Assembly: GCF_004217545.1 (NCBI RefSeq)
Contig: NZ_SHKY01000001.1
Coordinates: 1,798,001 to 1,862,000 of the forward strand
Direction: 5' to 3'
From: Krasilnikovia cinnamomea
Lineage (GTDB): Bacteria > Actinomycetota > Actinomycetes > Mycobacteriales > Micromonosporaceae
DNA length: 64,000 nt
Each line of letters begins with the position of its first letter. Position 1 is the first letter of the stretch. Positions 29,553 to 38,600 of the stretch are shown here, piece by piece. The translations under genes were made by a program, and so were the position numbers. The notes under the pieces are model-generated. The model was not told the origin of the DNA. It saw only the letters and a list, made by a program, of their open reading frames with translations, and ran no database searches.

Positions 29553-31160
29553 CTACTCGGGCGACGGTGGCGGCTTGGTGGGTAGCTGGATCACGAACTT
29601 GGTGCCCGGGGTGTGCCCGTCGGCCAGGTCGATGGTGCCGTGGTGGCGCTCGATGATGGCGCGGGTGATGACCAGACCCAGGCCGGTGCCCGGGATGCGC
29701 TTGTCCACGGCGGTCGAGGCGCGGTAGAAGCGGCGGAACATCCGGGGGCGGTCCGCCAGCGGGATCCCGATGCCGGTGTCGGCGACCGTCCAGGTGACTT
29801 GGTCGGTCGGACCGGTGTTGACGGACACCGTCACCGTCCCACCGGACGGGGTGTACTTGATCGCGTTGGAGAGCAGGTTGTCGGCGACCTGGCGCAGCCG
29901 GTGCGGATCGGCGTACAGCGGCACCTCGGGCGGCACCAGCACGTTGACGGTCAGCGCCTTGGCCTCGGCGAGACCGGCGTGGGCCTGCACCGCGGCGCCG
30001 ACGATCGCGCTCAGGTCGGTGGGCTCCGGACGCATCCCCAGGTGGCCGGACTCCAGGCGACCGAGGTCGAGCAGGTCTTCGGCCAGCACGGACAGCCGTT
30101 GCGCGCTCCGGGAGATGGTGCGCAGATAGCCCCGCTGGTCCTCCAGCGACAGGGTGTCGAGTTCCTCCTCGGCCAGCGACGCCGTTGCCATGATCACCGA
30201 CAGCGGGTTGCGCAGCTCGTGCGTGACCAGGGTGAGGAACTCGTCCTTGGTGCGGGCCAGCTCGATGGCCAGTTCCTCGGCGCGGCGCCGGTCGAGGTAC
30301 TGGCCGAGCTGGGCGGCCACCCCGGAGAGCAGCGCCATGACTCCCTCGTCGGTCTCCTCGACATGGTCGCCGTAGACGCACAACGCCCCGAGGGACTGCT
30401 CGGCGGCGCAGATCGGCACCCCGGTGGCCAGGTGCAGCCCGGCGCGGGCGGCGGCACGGCTGCGTACCGATCTGCTGTCCTGCGCGAGATCGGGGATCCA
30501 GTGCGCGCGGTTGTGCAGGAACACCCGCCCCGGCAGCCCCATGCCGGGTTCCATCTCGTCGACGGCGAAGTGGCCGATGTTGCGGCCGCGCTCGACATAG
30601 CGGGCCTCGCAGCACAGCAGCTGCCGACGCTCGTCGACCAGCCACAGCTCGACAACCGGCCATTCCATCCGTACGCCGAGCGCCTCGACGACCCGGGCGG
30701 CCGCGGTCGCGCTGGAGTCGGCCTCGGCCAGGCCGCGCGCCACCGCCGACTCGACCGCGAGGAACTGGCTGGCCCGCTGGGCGGCCGTCACGTCGTGCGC
30801 GAAGGCGTGAAACATCCGGCCGTCCCGCTCGTCGGTGGCCGTCAGCGTCAGCTCGACCGGAAACTCGTGCCCGTCGCGGTGCAGCGCGAACAGCTGGAGC
30901 CGCTGCCCCAGCACGCGGCCGGGTTCGTTCGCCGCGAGCCGGGCCAGCCCCGCGCGGTGCGCCGCGCGGTACCGAGCCGGGATGATCAGTTCCTCCACGG
31001 TCCGCCCGCAGGCGTCGGCGTACGAGAAGCCGAACGTCCGCTCGGCGGCGGGATTCCAGCTGACCACCCGCCCGGACGCGTCGATCGCCACGTACGCGTC
31101 GAGCGCAGCCGCGAGGACCGCGTGCGGATCGTCCGGCACGGCATTGCAGCTGACTTCCAT
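29553..31160 (-). CDS. PAS-GAF hybrid-input sensor histidine kinase
   Basis: 535 residues from the ATG at 31160, downstream of a G-rich stretch. Order: PAS (about 12-130, with VVSWNPAAERTFGFSYADA), GAF (about 145-290), HisKA with phospho-acceptor H314 in THELRNPLSV, and HATPase with N box NLLSNAIKYTP, G1 DTGIGIP and G2 GTGLGL. There is no transmembrane segment, so it senses an internal signal. The receiver-only protein next to it is the probable phosphorylation target. The motif LHLATGVPICA in the GAF domain carries a cysteine, but a cofactor cannot be inferred. Confidence 0.9.
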   Translation of the reverse strand: MEVSCNAVPDDPHAVLAAALDAYVAIDASGRVVSWNPAAERTFGFSYADACGRTVEELIIPARYRAAHRAGLARLAANEPGRVLGQRLQLFALHRDGHEFPVELTLTATDERDGRMFHAFAHDVTAAQRASQFLAVESAVARGLAEADSSATAAARVVEALGVRMEWPVVELWLVDERRQLLCCEARYVERGRNIGHFAVDEMEPGMGLPGRVFLHNRAHWIPDLAQDSRSVRSRAAARAGLHLATGVPICAAEQSLGALCVYGDHVEETDEGVMALLSGVAAQLGQYLDRRRAEELAIELARTKDEFLTLVTHELRNPLSVIMATASLAEEELDTLSLEDQRGYLRTISRSAQRLSVLAEDLLDLGRLESGHLGMRPEPTDLSAIVGAAVQAHAGLAEAKALTVNVLVPPEVPLYADPHRLRQVADNLLSNAIKYTPSGGTVTVSVNTGPTDQVTWTVADTGIGIPLADRPRMFRRFYRASTAVDKRIPGTGLGLVITRAIIERHHGTIDLADGHTPGTKFVIQLPTKPPPSPE

Positions 31161-31334
31161 CACACACCCCCCCAGGAGCTGCCTCGGCCGCCCGCAGGGC
31201 GGTGGCGACGCAGCCTCCGGAAGCCTACCCAGGTCACCGGCCGACCAATCCCGTAACGAGGACTGTCGTCCGGCTGTCCGCATCAGGACCCGAAAAGGGG
31301 TTCGAAGCCGGTGCGGTGATCACCAGCACATCTC

Positions 31335-31348
31335 TTGAACGCGTTCAA
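31335..31348. promoter_or_regulatory. Operator 1, perfect 14-bp palindrome overlapping the -35
   Basis: TTGAACGCGTTCAA is perfectly self-complementary. Its first six bases are a good -35 element (TTGAAC); a TAGGCT -10 lies at 31358-31363 after a 17-bp spacer. It is the likely binding site of the TetR regulator encoded third in the operon. Confidence 0.7.
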
Positions 31349-31357
31349 GAAGGGGCT

Positions 31358-31363
31358 TAGGCT
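31358..31363 (+). promoter_or_regulatory. -10 of the TetR-operon promoter
   Basis: TAGGCT, 17 bp downstream of TTGAAC (31335-31340). The start of transcription would fall near 31370, between the two operators and about 35 nt before the GTG at 31405. Confidence 0.6.
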
Positions 31364-31377
31364 GAGCCCGGCGATAG

Positions 31378-31391
31378 TTGAACACGTTCGA
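31378..31391. promoter_or_regulatory. Operator 2, near-palindrome downstream of the transcription start
   Basis: TTGAACACGTTCGA differs from operator 1 at two positions and begins 43 bp downstream of it (about four helical turns). It lies in the predicted leader, so a bound repressor could both block and trap polymerase. Confidence 0.65.
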
Positions 31392-31404
31392 GAAAGGCAA
31401 CACC

Positions 31405-31848
31405 GTGGATCACAAGGTCTGGATGTATCTCGCCTACCTGGTCGTCAGCGTCGGGTTGACGGTGTGGGTGGCCACCACCCTGTCGCGCAACGGGCTGGTC
31501 TTCCTGGAGGACGTGTTCGACGACGACCGGCTGGCCCGAGCGGTCAACCATCTGCTCGTGATGGGCTTCTACCTGCTCAACCTCGGCTACGTCACGGTGG
31601 CCATGCGGTCCAGCGCGACCGTGCCCGACGCCGGACGGGCGCTGGAGGTGCTCTCCACGAAGATCGGCCTGGTCCTGCTGGTCCTCGGCGTCCTGCACTT
31701 CTGCAACGTCTTCTTCCTCGGCCGCTACCGCCGGGGCCGGCTGCGCCGCCAGCAGGGCCAGCCGCCGCTGCCACCCGCCGGGCGCCTGCCGATCCACCCC
31801 CAGCACCCGCAGCACCCACCGGCCGCACCGCAGCCGGGCCTGGCGTGA
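31405..31848 (+). CDS. Small integral membrane protein, first gene of the TetR operon
   Basis: 147 residues from the GTG at 31405. Three hydrophobic segments are visible (about residues 5-25, 47-68 and 87-108), with acidic EDVFDDDR between the first two. The C-terminus is Pro/Gln/His-rich (PQHPQHPPAAPQPG). I recognise it as an actinobacterial conserved membrane protein without known function. It overlaps the next gene by 4 bp (GTGA). The twin TTGAAC operators upstream put it under TetR control. Confidence 0.75.
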   Translation: MDHKVWMYLAYLVVSVGLTVWVATTLSRNGLVFLEDVFDDDRLARAVNHLLVMGFYLLNLGYVTVAMRSSATVPDAGRALEVLSTKIGLVLLVLGVLHFCNVFFLGRYRRGRLRRQQGQPPLPPAGRLPIHPQHPQHPPAAPQPGLA

Positions 31849-32276
31849 CCGGGCCCGGCACCGCCGATCCGGCCGGACACGGGGCCGGCCGGGTCAGCGG
31901 GTTCACCGTCCTGTTCGACGCCGCGTGCCCGGTGTGCCGGACCGCGCGGCGGTGGCTGGCGAGCCGCGCCCAGCTCGTACCCCTGGAGTTCGTCGCTGCC
32001 GGGTCCGCCGAGGCCCGGCGGCGCTTCCCGGGCCTCGACCACGCCGCCACGCTGCGGGATCTGACCGTGATCGCGGACACCGGGGACGTGTACGTGTCCG
32101 ACGGCGCCTGGCTGGCCTGCCTCTGGGCGCTGGCCGACCACCGGGCGACGGCCGAGCGGCTCAGCTCGCCCCGCCTGCTGCCCACGGCCCGGCGCTTCAT
32201 CGCCGCCGCGTCCGCCGTCCGGGATCGGACGCGCGCGGCAGACTACGGTGACCTCCGTGACGACCGCTGCCTCTGA
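31845..32276 (+). CDS. DUF393 (DCC-family) thiol-disulfide protein
   Basis: 143 residues from the GTG that overlaps the stop of the membrane-protein gene. The family motif appears as FDAACPVCR with C28 and C31, followed by a thioredoxin-like pattern and a late WALADHR helix. DCC proteins are thought to be thiol oxidoreductases but substrates are unknown. Paired with a membrane protein and a TetR regulator, it may respond to thiol or lipid stress; that is inference. It overlaps the TetR gene by 29 bp. Confidence 0.82.
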   Translation: MTGPGTADPAGHGAGRVSGFTVLFDAACPVCRTARRWLASRAQLVPLEFVAAGSAEARRRFPGLDHAATLRDLTVIADTGDVYVSDGAWLACLWALADHRATAERLSSPRLLPTARRFIAAASAVRDRTRAADYGDLRDDRCL

Positions 32277-32973
32277 CCCGCCCCCGGTTCAGGCCGGTGA
32301 GGGAAAACCGCGCCGGGCCCGGGGCGAGCAGACCCGCGAGCTGATCCTGCAGACCGCGTTGCGACTCTTCCGCGAGCGGGGCTACGCCGAGACCACGATG
32401 CGCGCGATCGCGAAGGAGGCCGGGGTCGCGGTCGGCAACGCGTACTACTACTTCGATTCCAAGGAACACCTGATCCAGGGGTTCTACGACCAGAACCAGG
32501 CCGCGCACCGGGCTGCCGTGGCGCCGGTCCTGGCCGCCGAGCGGGACTTCGCCGCCCGGCTGCGTGCGGCGCTGCATGCGGGGATCGACGTGAACGCGCC
32601 GTACCACGCGTTCGCGGCGACGTTCTTCAAGACCGCCGCCGAGCCGTCGTCCCCGCTGAGCCCGTTCTCGGCGGAGTCGTCACCGGCCCGCGAGGCGGCC
32701 ATCGGGATCTTCCGCGACGTGGTGGAGGGCTCGTCGGCCAAGCTGGACCCGGAGCTGCGCAAGGAACTGCCCGAGTTGCTCTGGCTGGGGTGGATGGGGG
32801 TCGTGCTGTTCTGGGTCTACGACTCCTCGCCGGATCAGCGCCGGACGCGGCGGCTGATCGACGGCGTCGTTCCCCTGGTCGACCGGCTGGTGGCACTGTC
32901 CCGGCTGCGGGTCCTGCGGCCCGCGCTGCGCCAGGTCACCAGCCTCATCGCCACACTGCGTAATGACACTTGA
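32248..32973 (+). CDS. TetR-family transcriptional regulator
   Basis: 241 residues. The helix-turn-helix occupies residues about 27-75: RELILQTALRLFRERGYAETT, then MRAIAKEAGVAVGNAYYYF with the usual recognition helix. The C-terminal half is a variable ligand-binding domain ending in a basic, hydrophobic helix. The GTG at 32248 overlaps the DUF393 gene; a second GTG at 32257 is possible. As third gene of the operon it is well placed to autoregulate through the two TTGAACRCGTTCRA sites at 31335 and 31378. Confidence 0.9.
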   Translation: MTSVTTAASDPPPVQAGEGKPRRARGEQTRELILQTALRLFRERGYAETTMRAIAKEAGVAVGNAYYYFDSKEHLIQGFYDQNQAAHRAAVAPVLAAERDFAARLRAALHAGIDVNAPYHAFAATFFKTAAEPSSPLSPFSAESSPAREAAIGIFRDVVEGSSAKLDPELRKELPELLWLGWMGVVLFWVYDSSPDQRRTRRLIDGVVPLVDRLVALSRLRVLRPALRQVTSLIATLRNDT

Positions 32974-33298
32974 TCACTTTTCGCAACTACCTGCAGTTAC
33001 GCAAGGTAATCGGAGCACGCATCTTCTGGCGTTGGCCTGCGAGGTTTGAGGATCTTATCTGCGGGAAATCCGCATCTGTCGCCCGGAGCCGGCCAACCGA
33101 ACGGCCAGATCCCGTACGGAGCGCTTCCGATTAAGGGCAATCACCACCTAGCGTTACATCTGGTAGGTGGATCTGGGGACGCCGCGGGAAGCTGGGATAC
33201 GGGACCATCCTGACTCCCCGCGGCACAGACAGTGAGCCGGGCGCGGCCCGGCGGCTTCGGGAGCAGCCGCCGTAAGCGCCCGGCTCACCCTGCCTTGT
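32974..33298. other. 325-bp gap without a gene, rich in inverted repeats
   Basis: This is the longest gene-free stretch, between the TetR stop and the convergent P-type ATPase stop. I see no credible ORF. It contains several stems: GCGG/CCGC around GAAAT near 33062-33074, CCACCT/AGGTGG around 33145-33173, GCCGCGGG/CCCGCGGC (33181-33188 and 33217-33224) enclosing GGGAT/ATCC, and the long hairpin at 33232-33288. It could hold an untranslated RNA or simply stacked terminators. Confidence 0.5.
33232..33288. terminator. Large branched terminator hairpin between TetR and P-type ATPase genes
   Basis: Outer arms GTGAGCCGGGCGC (33232-33244) and GCGCCCGGCTCAC (33276-33288) pair perfectly. Inside them GCGGCT (33251-33256) pairs with AGCCGC (33265-33270). 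AGACA and TGTCT flank the outer arms and could add a further stem. It ends 11 bp before the P-type ATPase stop. Confidence 0.65.
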
Positions 33299-35506
33299 CT
33301 ACGCGGGCTGGTCCGGCCGGAAGCGGCGCAGCCGCAGGCTGTTCAGCACGACGAAGACCGAGCTCAGCGCCATCGCCGCACCCGCGATCATCGGATTGAG
33401 CAGTCCGGCCGCCGCCAACGGCAGCGCCGCCACGTTGTACGCGAACGCCCAGAACAGATTGCCGTGGATCACCCCGAGGGTTCGCCGCGACAAGCGCACG
33501 GCGTCCACGGCGGCGAACAGGTCATCGCGCATCAGGGTCAGATCCGACGCCTCGATCGCCACGTCCGTACCGGCGCCCATGGCGATCCCCAGATCGGATC
33601 CGGCCAGGGCGGCCGCGTCGTTCACCCCGTCGCCGACCATCGCCACGGTCCGGCCGTCGCGCTGCAGGCGCCGTACCGCGTCGAGCTTGCCCGCGGGCAG
33701 CACCCCGGCCACCACCTCGTCGATGCCGACCTCGGCGGCCACCGCCTGCGCCACCGCCGGCGCGTCGCCCGTAAGCAGGATCGGGGTCAGGCCCAGCCCG
33801 CGCAGCCGCGCGACGGCGGCCGCGCTGCTCGGGCGTACCCGATCGGCGAGGCCCAGCCGCCCGAGCACCGCACCGTCCGCGCGGACCGTAACCCAGGTCC
33901 GTGCTCCCTCAGCCGTGACGTCGAGGCCCGCCGGCCCCGTCGCGCCGTCGGCCCGCCCGGCCGCGTCGACGTCGTCCTCGCGGCCGACCCGCACGTCCAC
34001 GCCGCCGACCCGGCCGCGCACGCCGACCCCGGCCGAGGCCTGGAAGTCCGTGATCGCGGGCAACGGCCCGCCTGCGGCGACCGCCGCGCGCGCGATCGCC
34101 CGGCCCAGCGGATGCTCCGACGCCGCCTCCACCGCCCCGGCCAGCCGCAGCAGTTCCGCGCGGTCGCCGCCGGGCACGGGCACCACGTCCACGACCTCCA
34201 TCCGGCCCGTCGTCACGGTGCCGGTCTTGTCCAGCACGATCGTGTCGATGCGCCGCGCCGACTCCAGCGCCTCCACCCCGCGCACCAGGATGCCCAGCTG
34301 GGCACCCCGGCCCGTGCCCACCAGCAACGCCGTGGGGGTGGCCAGGCCGAGCGCGCACGGGCAGGCGATGATCAGTACGGCCACCGCCGCGGTGAACGCC
34401 GCCGTGGTCTGCGCCCCCGCGCCCAGCCAGAACCCGAGCGTGGCCACCGACAGCGCGATCACCACCGGCACGAACACCCCGGAGATCCGGTCGGCCAACC
34501 GTTGCACCGCCGCCTTGCCGTCCTGCGCCTGCTCGACGAGGCGGGCCATCTGCGCGAGCTGGGTGTCCGCACCGACCCGGGTGGCCCGGACGACGAGCCG
34601 GCCGCCCGCGTTCACCGTGGCGCCGGTGACCGGATCCCCGGCCCGGACCTCGACCGGGACGGACTCACCCGTGAGCATGCTCAGGTCCAGCGCGGACGCC
34701 CCATCGACCACCACGCCGTCGGTGGCGATCTTCTCCCCCGGCCGGACCAGAAACTCGTCGCCGACCGCCAGCTGTTCGGCCGGGATCTCGCGTTCGGCGC
34801 CGTCGCGCAGCACCGTGACCCGCTTCGCGCCCATCTCCAACAGCGCCCGCAGGGCGTCACCGGCCCGCCGCTTGGCCCGCGCCTCCAGATAGCGCCCGGC
34901 CAGCAGGAACGTGGTGACCCCGGCCGCCGCCTCCAGGTAGATGGCGTCCTCGCCGCCACCCGCGCGCAGCTCGAACGGGTGCGTCATGCCGGGCATCCCC
35001 GCGTCGCCGAGGAACAGCGCCCACACCGACCAGCCGAACGCCGCCAGGGTGCCCAGGCTGACCAGGGTGTCCATGCTGGCGGTGCCGTGCCGCAGGTTCA
35101 CGAACGCGGACCGGTGGAACGGCCACCCGCCGTACCCGACGACCGGGGCGGCCAGCGTGAGCGACAGCCACTGCCAGTAGGTGAACTGCCAGGCCGGGAC
35201 CATGGCCAGCACGACGACCGGCACGGTCAGCACCGCGGAGATGATCAGCCGGGTACGCAGCGGGTCCGCGGCCGGGGCGGGCGACTCCTGCGGCGCGGCG
35301 GGCAGCGCGGCGGTGTACCCGGTCTTCTCCACCACCGCGATGAGGTCCGCGGCGGTGATCTCGGGCGACACCGTGGCCCGCGCCTTCTCCGTGGCGTAGT
35401 TGACCGTGGCGGTCACGCCGTCGAGCCGGTTGAGCTTCTTCTCGATCCGGTTGGCGCAGGCCGCGCAGGTCATCCCGCCGATCTCAAGCTCGATCTGCCG
35501 CGTCAC
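33299..35506 (-). CDS. Copper-type P1B ATPase
   Basis: 735 residues. It opens with a heavy-metal domain ([13 protein letters not shown], CxxC at residues about 13-16), then transmembrane helices, the P1B metal motif CPC in [12 protein letters not shown], the phosphorylation motif DKTGTVTTG, the HP motif in ASEHPLGRA, and the hinge [10 protein letters not shown]. The C-terminal [16 protein letters not shown] fits Cu(I) exporters (MxxSS). It should pump copper out of the cytoplasm. The GTG start lies directly behind a CsoR-like box and a TATAGA -10 on the minus strand. No csoR or copper chaperone gene is adjacent. Confidence 0.93.
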   Translation of the reverse strand: MTRQIELEIGGMTCAACANRIEKKLNRLDGVTATVNYATEKARATVSPEITAADLIAVVEKTGYTAALPAAPQESPAPAADPLRTRLIISAVLTVPVVVLAMVPAWQFTYWQWLSLTLAAPVVGYGGWPFHRSAFVNLRHGTASMDTLVSLGTLAAFGWSVWALFLGDAGMPGMTHPFELRAGGGEDAIYLEAAAGVTTFLLAGRYLEARAKRRAGDALRALLEMGAKRVTVLRDGAEREIPAEQLAVGDEFLVRPGEKIATDGVVVDGASALDLSMLTGESVPVEVRAGDPVTGATVNAGGRLVVRATRVGADTQLAQMARLVEQAQDGKAAVQRLADRISGVFVPVVIALSVATLGFWLGAGAQTTAAFTAAVAVLIIACPCALGLATPTALLVGTGRGAQLGILVRGVEALESARRIDTIVLDKTGTVTTGRMEVVDVVPVPGGDRAELLRLAGAVEAASEHPLGRAIARAAVAAGGPLPAITDFQASAGVGVRGRVGGVDVRVGREDDVDAAGRADGATGPAGLDVTAEGARTWVTVRADGAVLGRLGLADRVRPSSAAAVARLRGLGLTPILLTGDAPAVAQAVAAEVGIDEVVAGVLPAGKLDAVRRLQRDGRTVAMVGDGVNDAAALAGSDLGIAMGAGTDVAIEASDLTLMRDDLFAAVDAVRLSRRTLGVIHGNLFWAFAYNVAALPLAAAGLLNPMIAGAAMALSSVFVVLNSLRLRRFRPDQPA

Positions 35507-35518
35507 ACCCCCACTCTA

Positions 35519-35533
35519 TACCCCTCGGGGGTA
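35519..35533 (-). promoter_or_regulatory. CsoR-like operator of the copper ATPase
   Basis: On the minus strand TACCCCCGAGGGGTA, a dyad with arms TACCCC and GGGGTA, the pattern known for the copper repressor CsoR. The -10 hexamer TATAGA overlaps its end and the GTG start at 35506 follows 13 bp further on. Binding would cover the promoter. Confidence 0.7.
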
Positions 35534-35580
35534 CCCCGCACCGGCCAGCTCCCCGCGCGGGCCTCGACCGCCCGAAGACG

Positions 35581-35614
35581 CGACGCCCCGCCGCAGGGCA
35601 GCGGCGGGGCGTCG
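35581..35614. terminator. Hairpin terminator after the glutamate dehydrogenase gene
   Basis: A perfect 14-bp stem CGACGCCCCGCCGC / GCGGCGGGGCGTCG with an AGGGCA loop, 19 bp past the stop at 35634 on the minus strand and before the copper ATPase promoter. Confidence 0.75.
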
Positions 35615-35633
35615 GGTCGTACGGTCGGGCCGG

Positions 35634-38600
35634 TCAGCCGGCGGCCGCCGAGGTACGCACCAGGGTGCGGATCTGGCGCAGCAGCACGGACAGCGCCGCC
35701 AGATCCCCGGGGGTGTCGTCCACGTTGCCGATGGCATTGCCCGCCCGGGCGATCGACGCCGCGTTGACCTGCGCCCACTCCGAGATGCGGTCCGCCGGGG
35801 GCAGCTCCGACTCGGTCGACTGCAACACCTCCGCCGTGAGCGCCGCCAGTGCCGCGTACAGGTCGTAGCGCAGCGCCATCCGGGCCAGCGTCTGCCACCG
35901 GTCGTTGCGCGGCAGCTCGGAGATGCGCGACAGCAGCACGTCGATCTGGAACCGCTCGGACATCTCGAAGTAGACCGAGGCCACCTCCGCCGCCGGCCGC
36001 CCCGTCTGCGCCGCGGTCTCCAGCACGTCCAGCAGGCCGAACGCGTACGCGACCCGGGTGGTCGCCTCGGCCAGCGACTGCGGCACCCCGGCGGCGACGA
36101 TCTCGTCCACGTGCTCGGCCATGGCCTGCCGCTCCGCGCCCACCACCAGGTTGAACATCTGCGGCAGCAGCTCGCTCACGCCGGGGCCCAGCCGGGCGGT
36201 CTCGCCCGCCACGTCGATCGGCGAGCGCCGGGTGCTGACCAGCCAGCGCACCGCCCGGTCCAGCAGCCGCCGGGTCTCCAGGAACACCCGGATCTGCGCC
36301 CCGGTCGGCGCCTTGTTGTCCAGCCGCTCGGCCGCCTGCCACACCTCCCGCAGGCCGAAGACGTCACGGACCACCACGTACGCCCGGATGACGTCCGCCG
36401 CCGACGCGCCGCTCTCCTCCATCGCCCGGAAGACGAACGACGTCCCGCCCCGGTTGACCACCTCGTTGACCAGCGAGGTCGTGATGATCTCGCGGCGCAG
36501 CCGATGCCCGGCCATCCGGCCGGAACACCGCTCACGCAGCGGGGTCGGGAAATACCGGGTCAGCACGTCGGTGGTCCAGGCCTCGTCGACGATGACGTCC
36601 GCGAGGACCTCGCGCTCCAGCGTCATCTTCACGTACGCCAGCAGCACCGCGAACTCCGGCGCGCTCAGTCCCTCGCCGGACTCGTACCGGGCGGCCAGCG
36701 CCTTGTCCGTCGGCAGGGCCTCCAGCTCCCGGTCGAGCTGCCCCGACTGCTCCAGCTCCTTGAGCATCCGCCGGTGCACCGGCAGCAGCGAGTGGGCCTG
36801 CGAGCCGGCGTTGCCCAGCGCGGTGGCCTGCTCGTAGTTGGTCCGCAGCACCAGCGCCGCGACCTCGTCGGTCATCGCCGCCAGCAGCTCGTCGCGCTCC
36901 TGGATGGACAGTTCGCCGTCGGTGACCGCGCCGCCGAGCAGGATCTTGATGTTGACCTCGTGGTCCGAGCAGTCCACCCCGGCCGAGTTGTCGATGAAGT
37001 CGGTGAAGATGCGCCCGCCGCTGCGGTGCTCGGCCTCGTCGGTGGCACCGCCGGACCGGGCGAACTCGATCCGGCCGCGCTGGGTCAGGCCCAGGTTGCC
37101 GCCCTCGCCGACCACCTTGACCCGCAGGTCCTTGCCGTTGAGCCGAATCGCGTCGTTGGCCTTGTCACCGACGTCCGCGTGCGACTCCGTCGACGCCTTC
37201 ACGTACGTGCCGATGCCGCCGTTCCACAACAGGTCCACCGGGGCGCCCAGGATGGCCCGCATCAGCTCGACCGGGCTCATCGCCGTGACCGAGTCCGCCA
37301 GCCCCAGCGCCGCCCGCACCTGCGGGGACACCGGGATCGACTTGGCGCTGCGCGGGAACACCCCGCCGCCCTCGCTGATCAGCGACGTGTCGTAGTCCGC
37401 CCACGACGAGCGGGGCAGGTCGAACAGGCGGCGGCGTTCCGCGTACGAGGTCGCGGCGCTCGGGTCCGGGTCCAGGAAGATGTGCCGGTGGTCGAACGCG
37501 GCCACCAGCCGGATGTGCTCCGACAGCAGCATCCCGTTGCCGAACACGTCGCCGGACATGTCGCCGACCCCGACCACGGTGAAGTCCTGCGACTGGCAGT
37601 CGACGCCCATGTCCCGGAAGTGCCGCTTCACCGACTCCCACGCACCGCGCGCGGTGATGCCCATCTTCTTGTGGTCGTAGCCCGCCGAACCGCCGGAGGC
37701 GAACGCGTCGCCGAGCCAGAAGTCCTTGGCCACCGAGATCTCGTTGGCGATGTCGGAGAACGTCGCGGTGCCTTTGTCGGCTGCCACCACCAGGTACGGG
37801 TCGTCCGCGTCGTGGCGCACCACGTCGCGCGGCGGGACGATCTTGCCGCTGAGGATGTTGTCCGTGACGTCCAGCAGCGCCGTGATGAACATCCGGTAGC
37901 AGGCCACGGCCTCGTCCCGGTCCCCAGGCTTGAGCTTCAGCACGAAGCCGCCCTTCGCGCCCACCGGCACGATCACGGCGTTCTTCACCATCTGCGCCTT
38001 GACCAGGCCCAGGATCTCGGTGCGGAAGTCCTCGCGCCGGTCCGACCAGCGCAGCCCGCCCCGGGCCACCGCCCCGAAGCGCAGGTGCACCCCCTCGAAG
38101 CGCGGGGAGTACACGAAGATCTCGTACTTCGGGCGGGGCGCGGGCAGCTCCGGGATGGCCTGCGGGTCCAGCTTGAACGCCACGTACGACTTCGGGCGTC
38201 CACCCACCGAGCGCTGGAAGAAGCTGGTCCGCAGCGTCGCCGAGATCAACGTCAGGTACGAGCGCAGGATCCGGTCCTGGTCGAGGCTGTCCACCCCGTC
38301 CAGCAGCTCCGTGATCCGCTCGACCAGCTCACCGGCCCGGCGGGCCCGCTCCTGCTCGCCGATCTCCAGCCGTGGCGAGAACCGCGTCTCGAACAGCTCC
38401 ACCAGCCCCCGGGCGATCTCCGGGTACGCGATGAACGTCGACTCGACGTAGCGCTGCGAGAAGTGCCCGCCCGCCTGCCGCTGGTACTTGGCGTACGCCC
38501 GGAGCACGACGACCTGGCGCCAGGTCAGCCCCGCCCGCAGCACCAGCTCGTTGAAGCCGTCGACCTCCACCTCGCCGCGCCACGCCGCCGCGAACGCGTT

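Noticed and set aside
31178..31184. C7 tract near the sensor kinase start as a phase-variation switch
   Set aside because: Seven bases is short, the tract lies outside the coding frame, and G/C runs are expected at this base composition.
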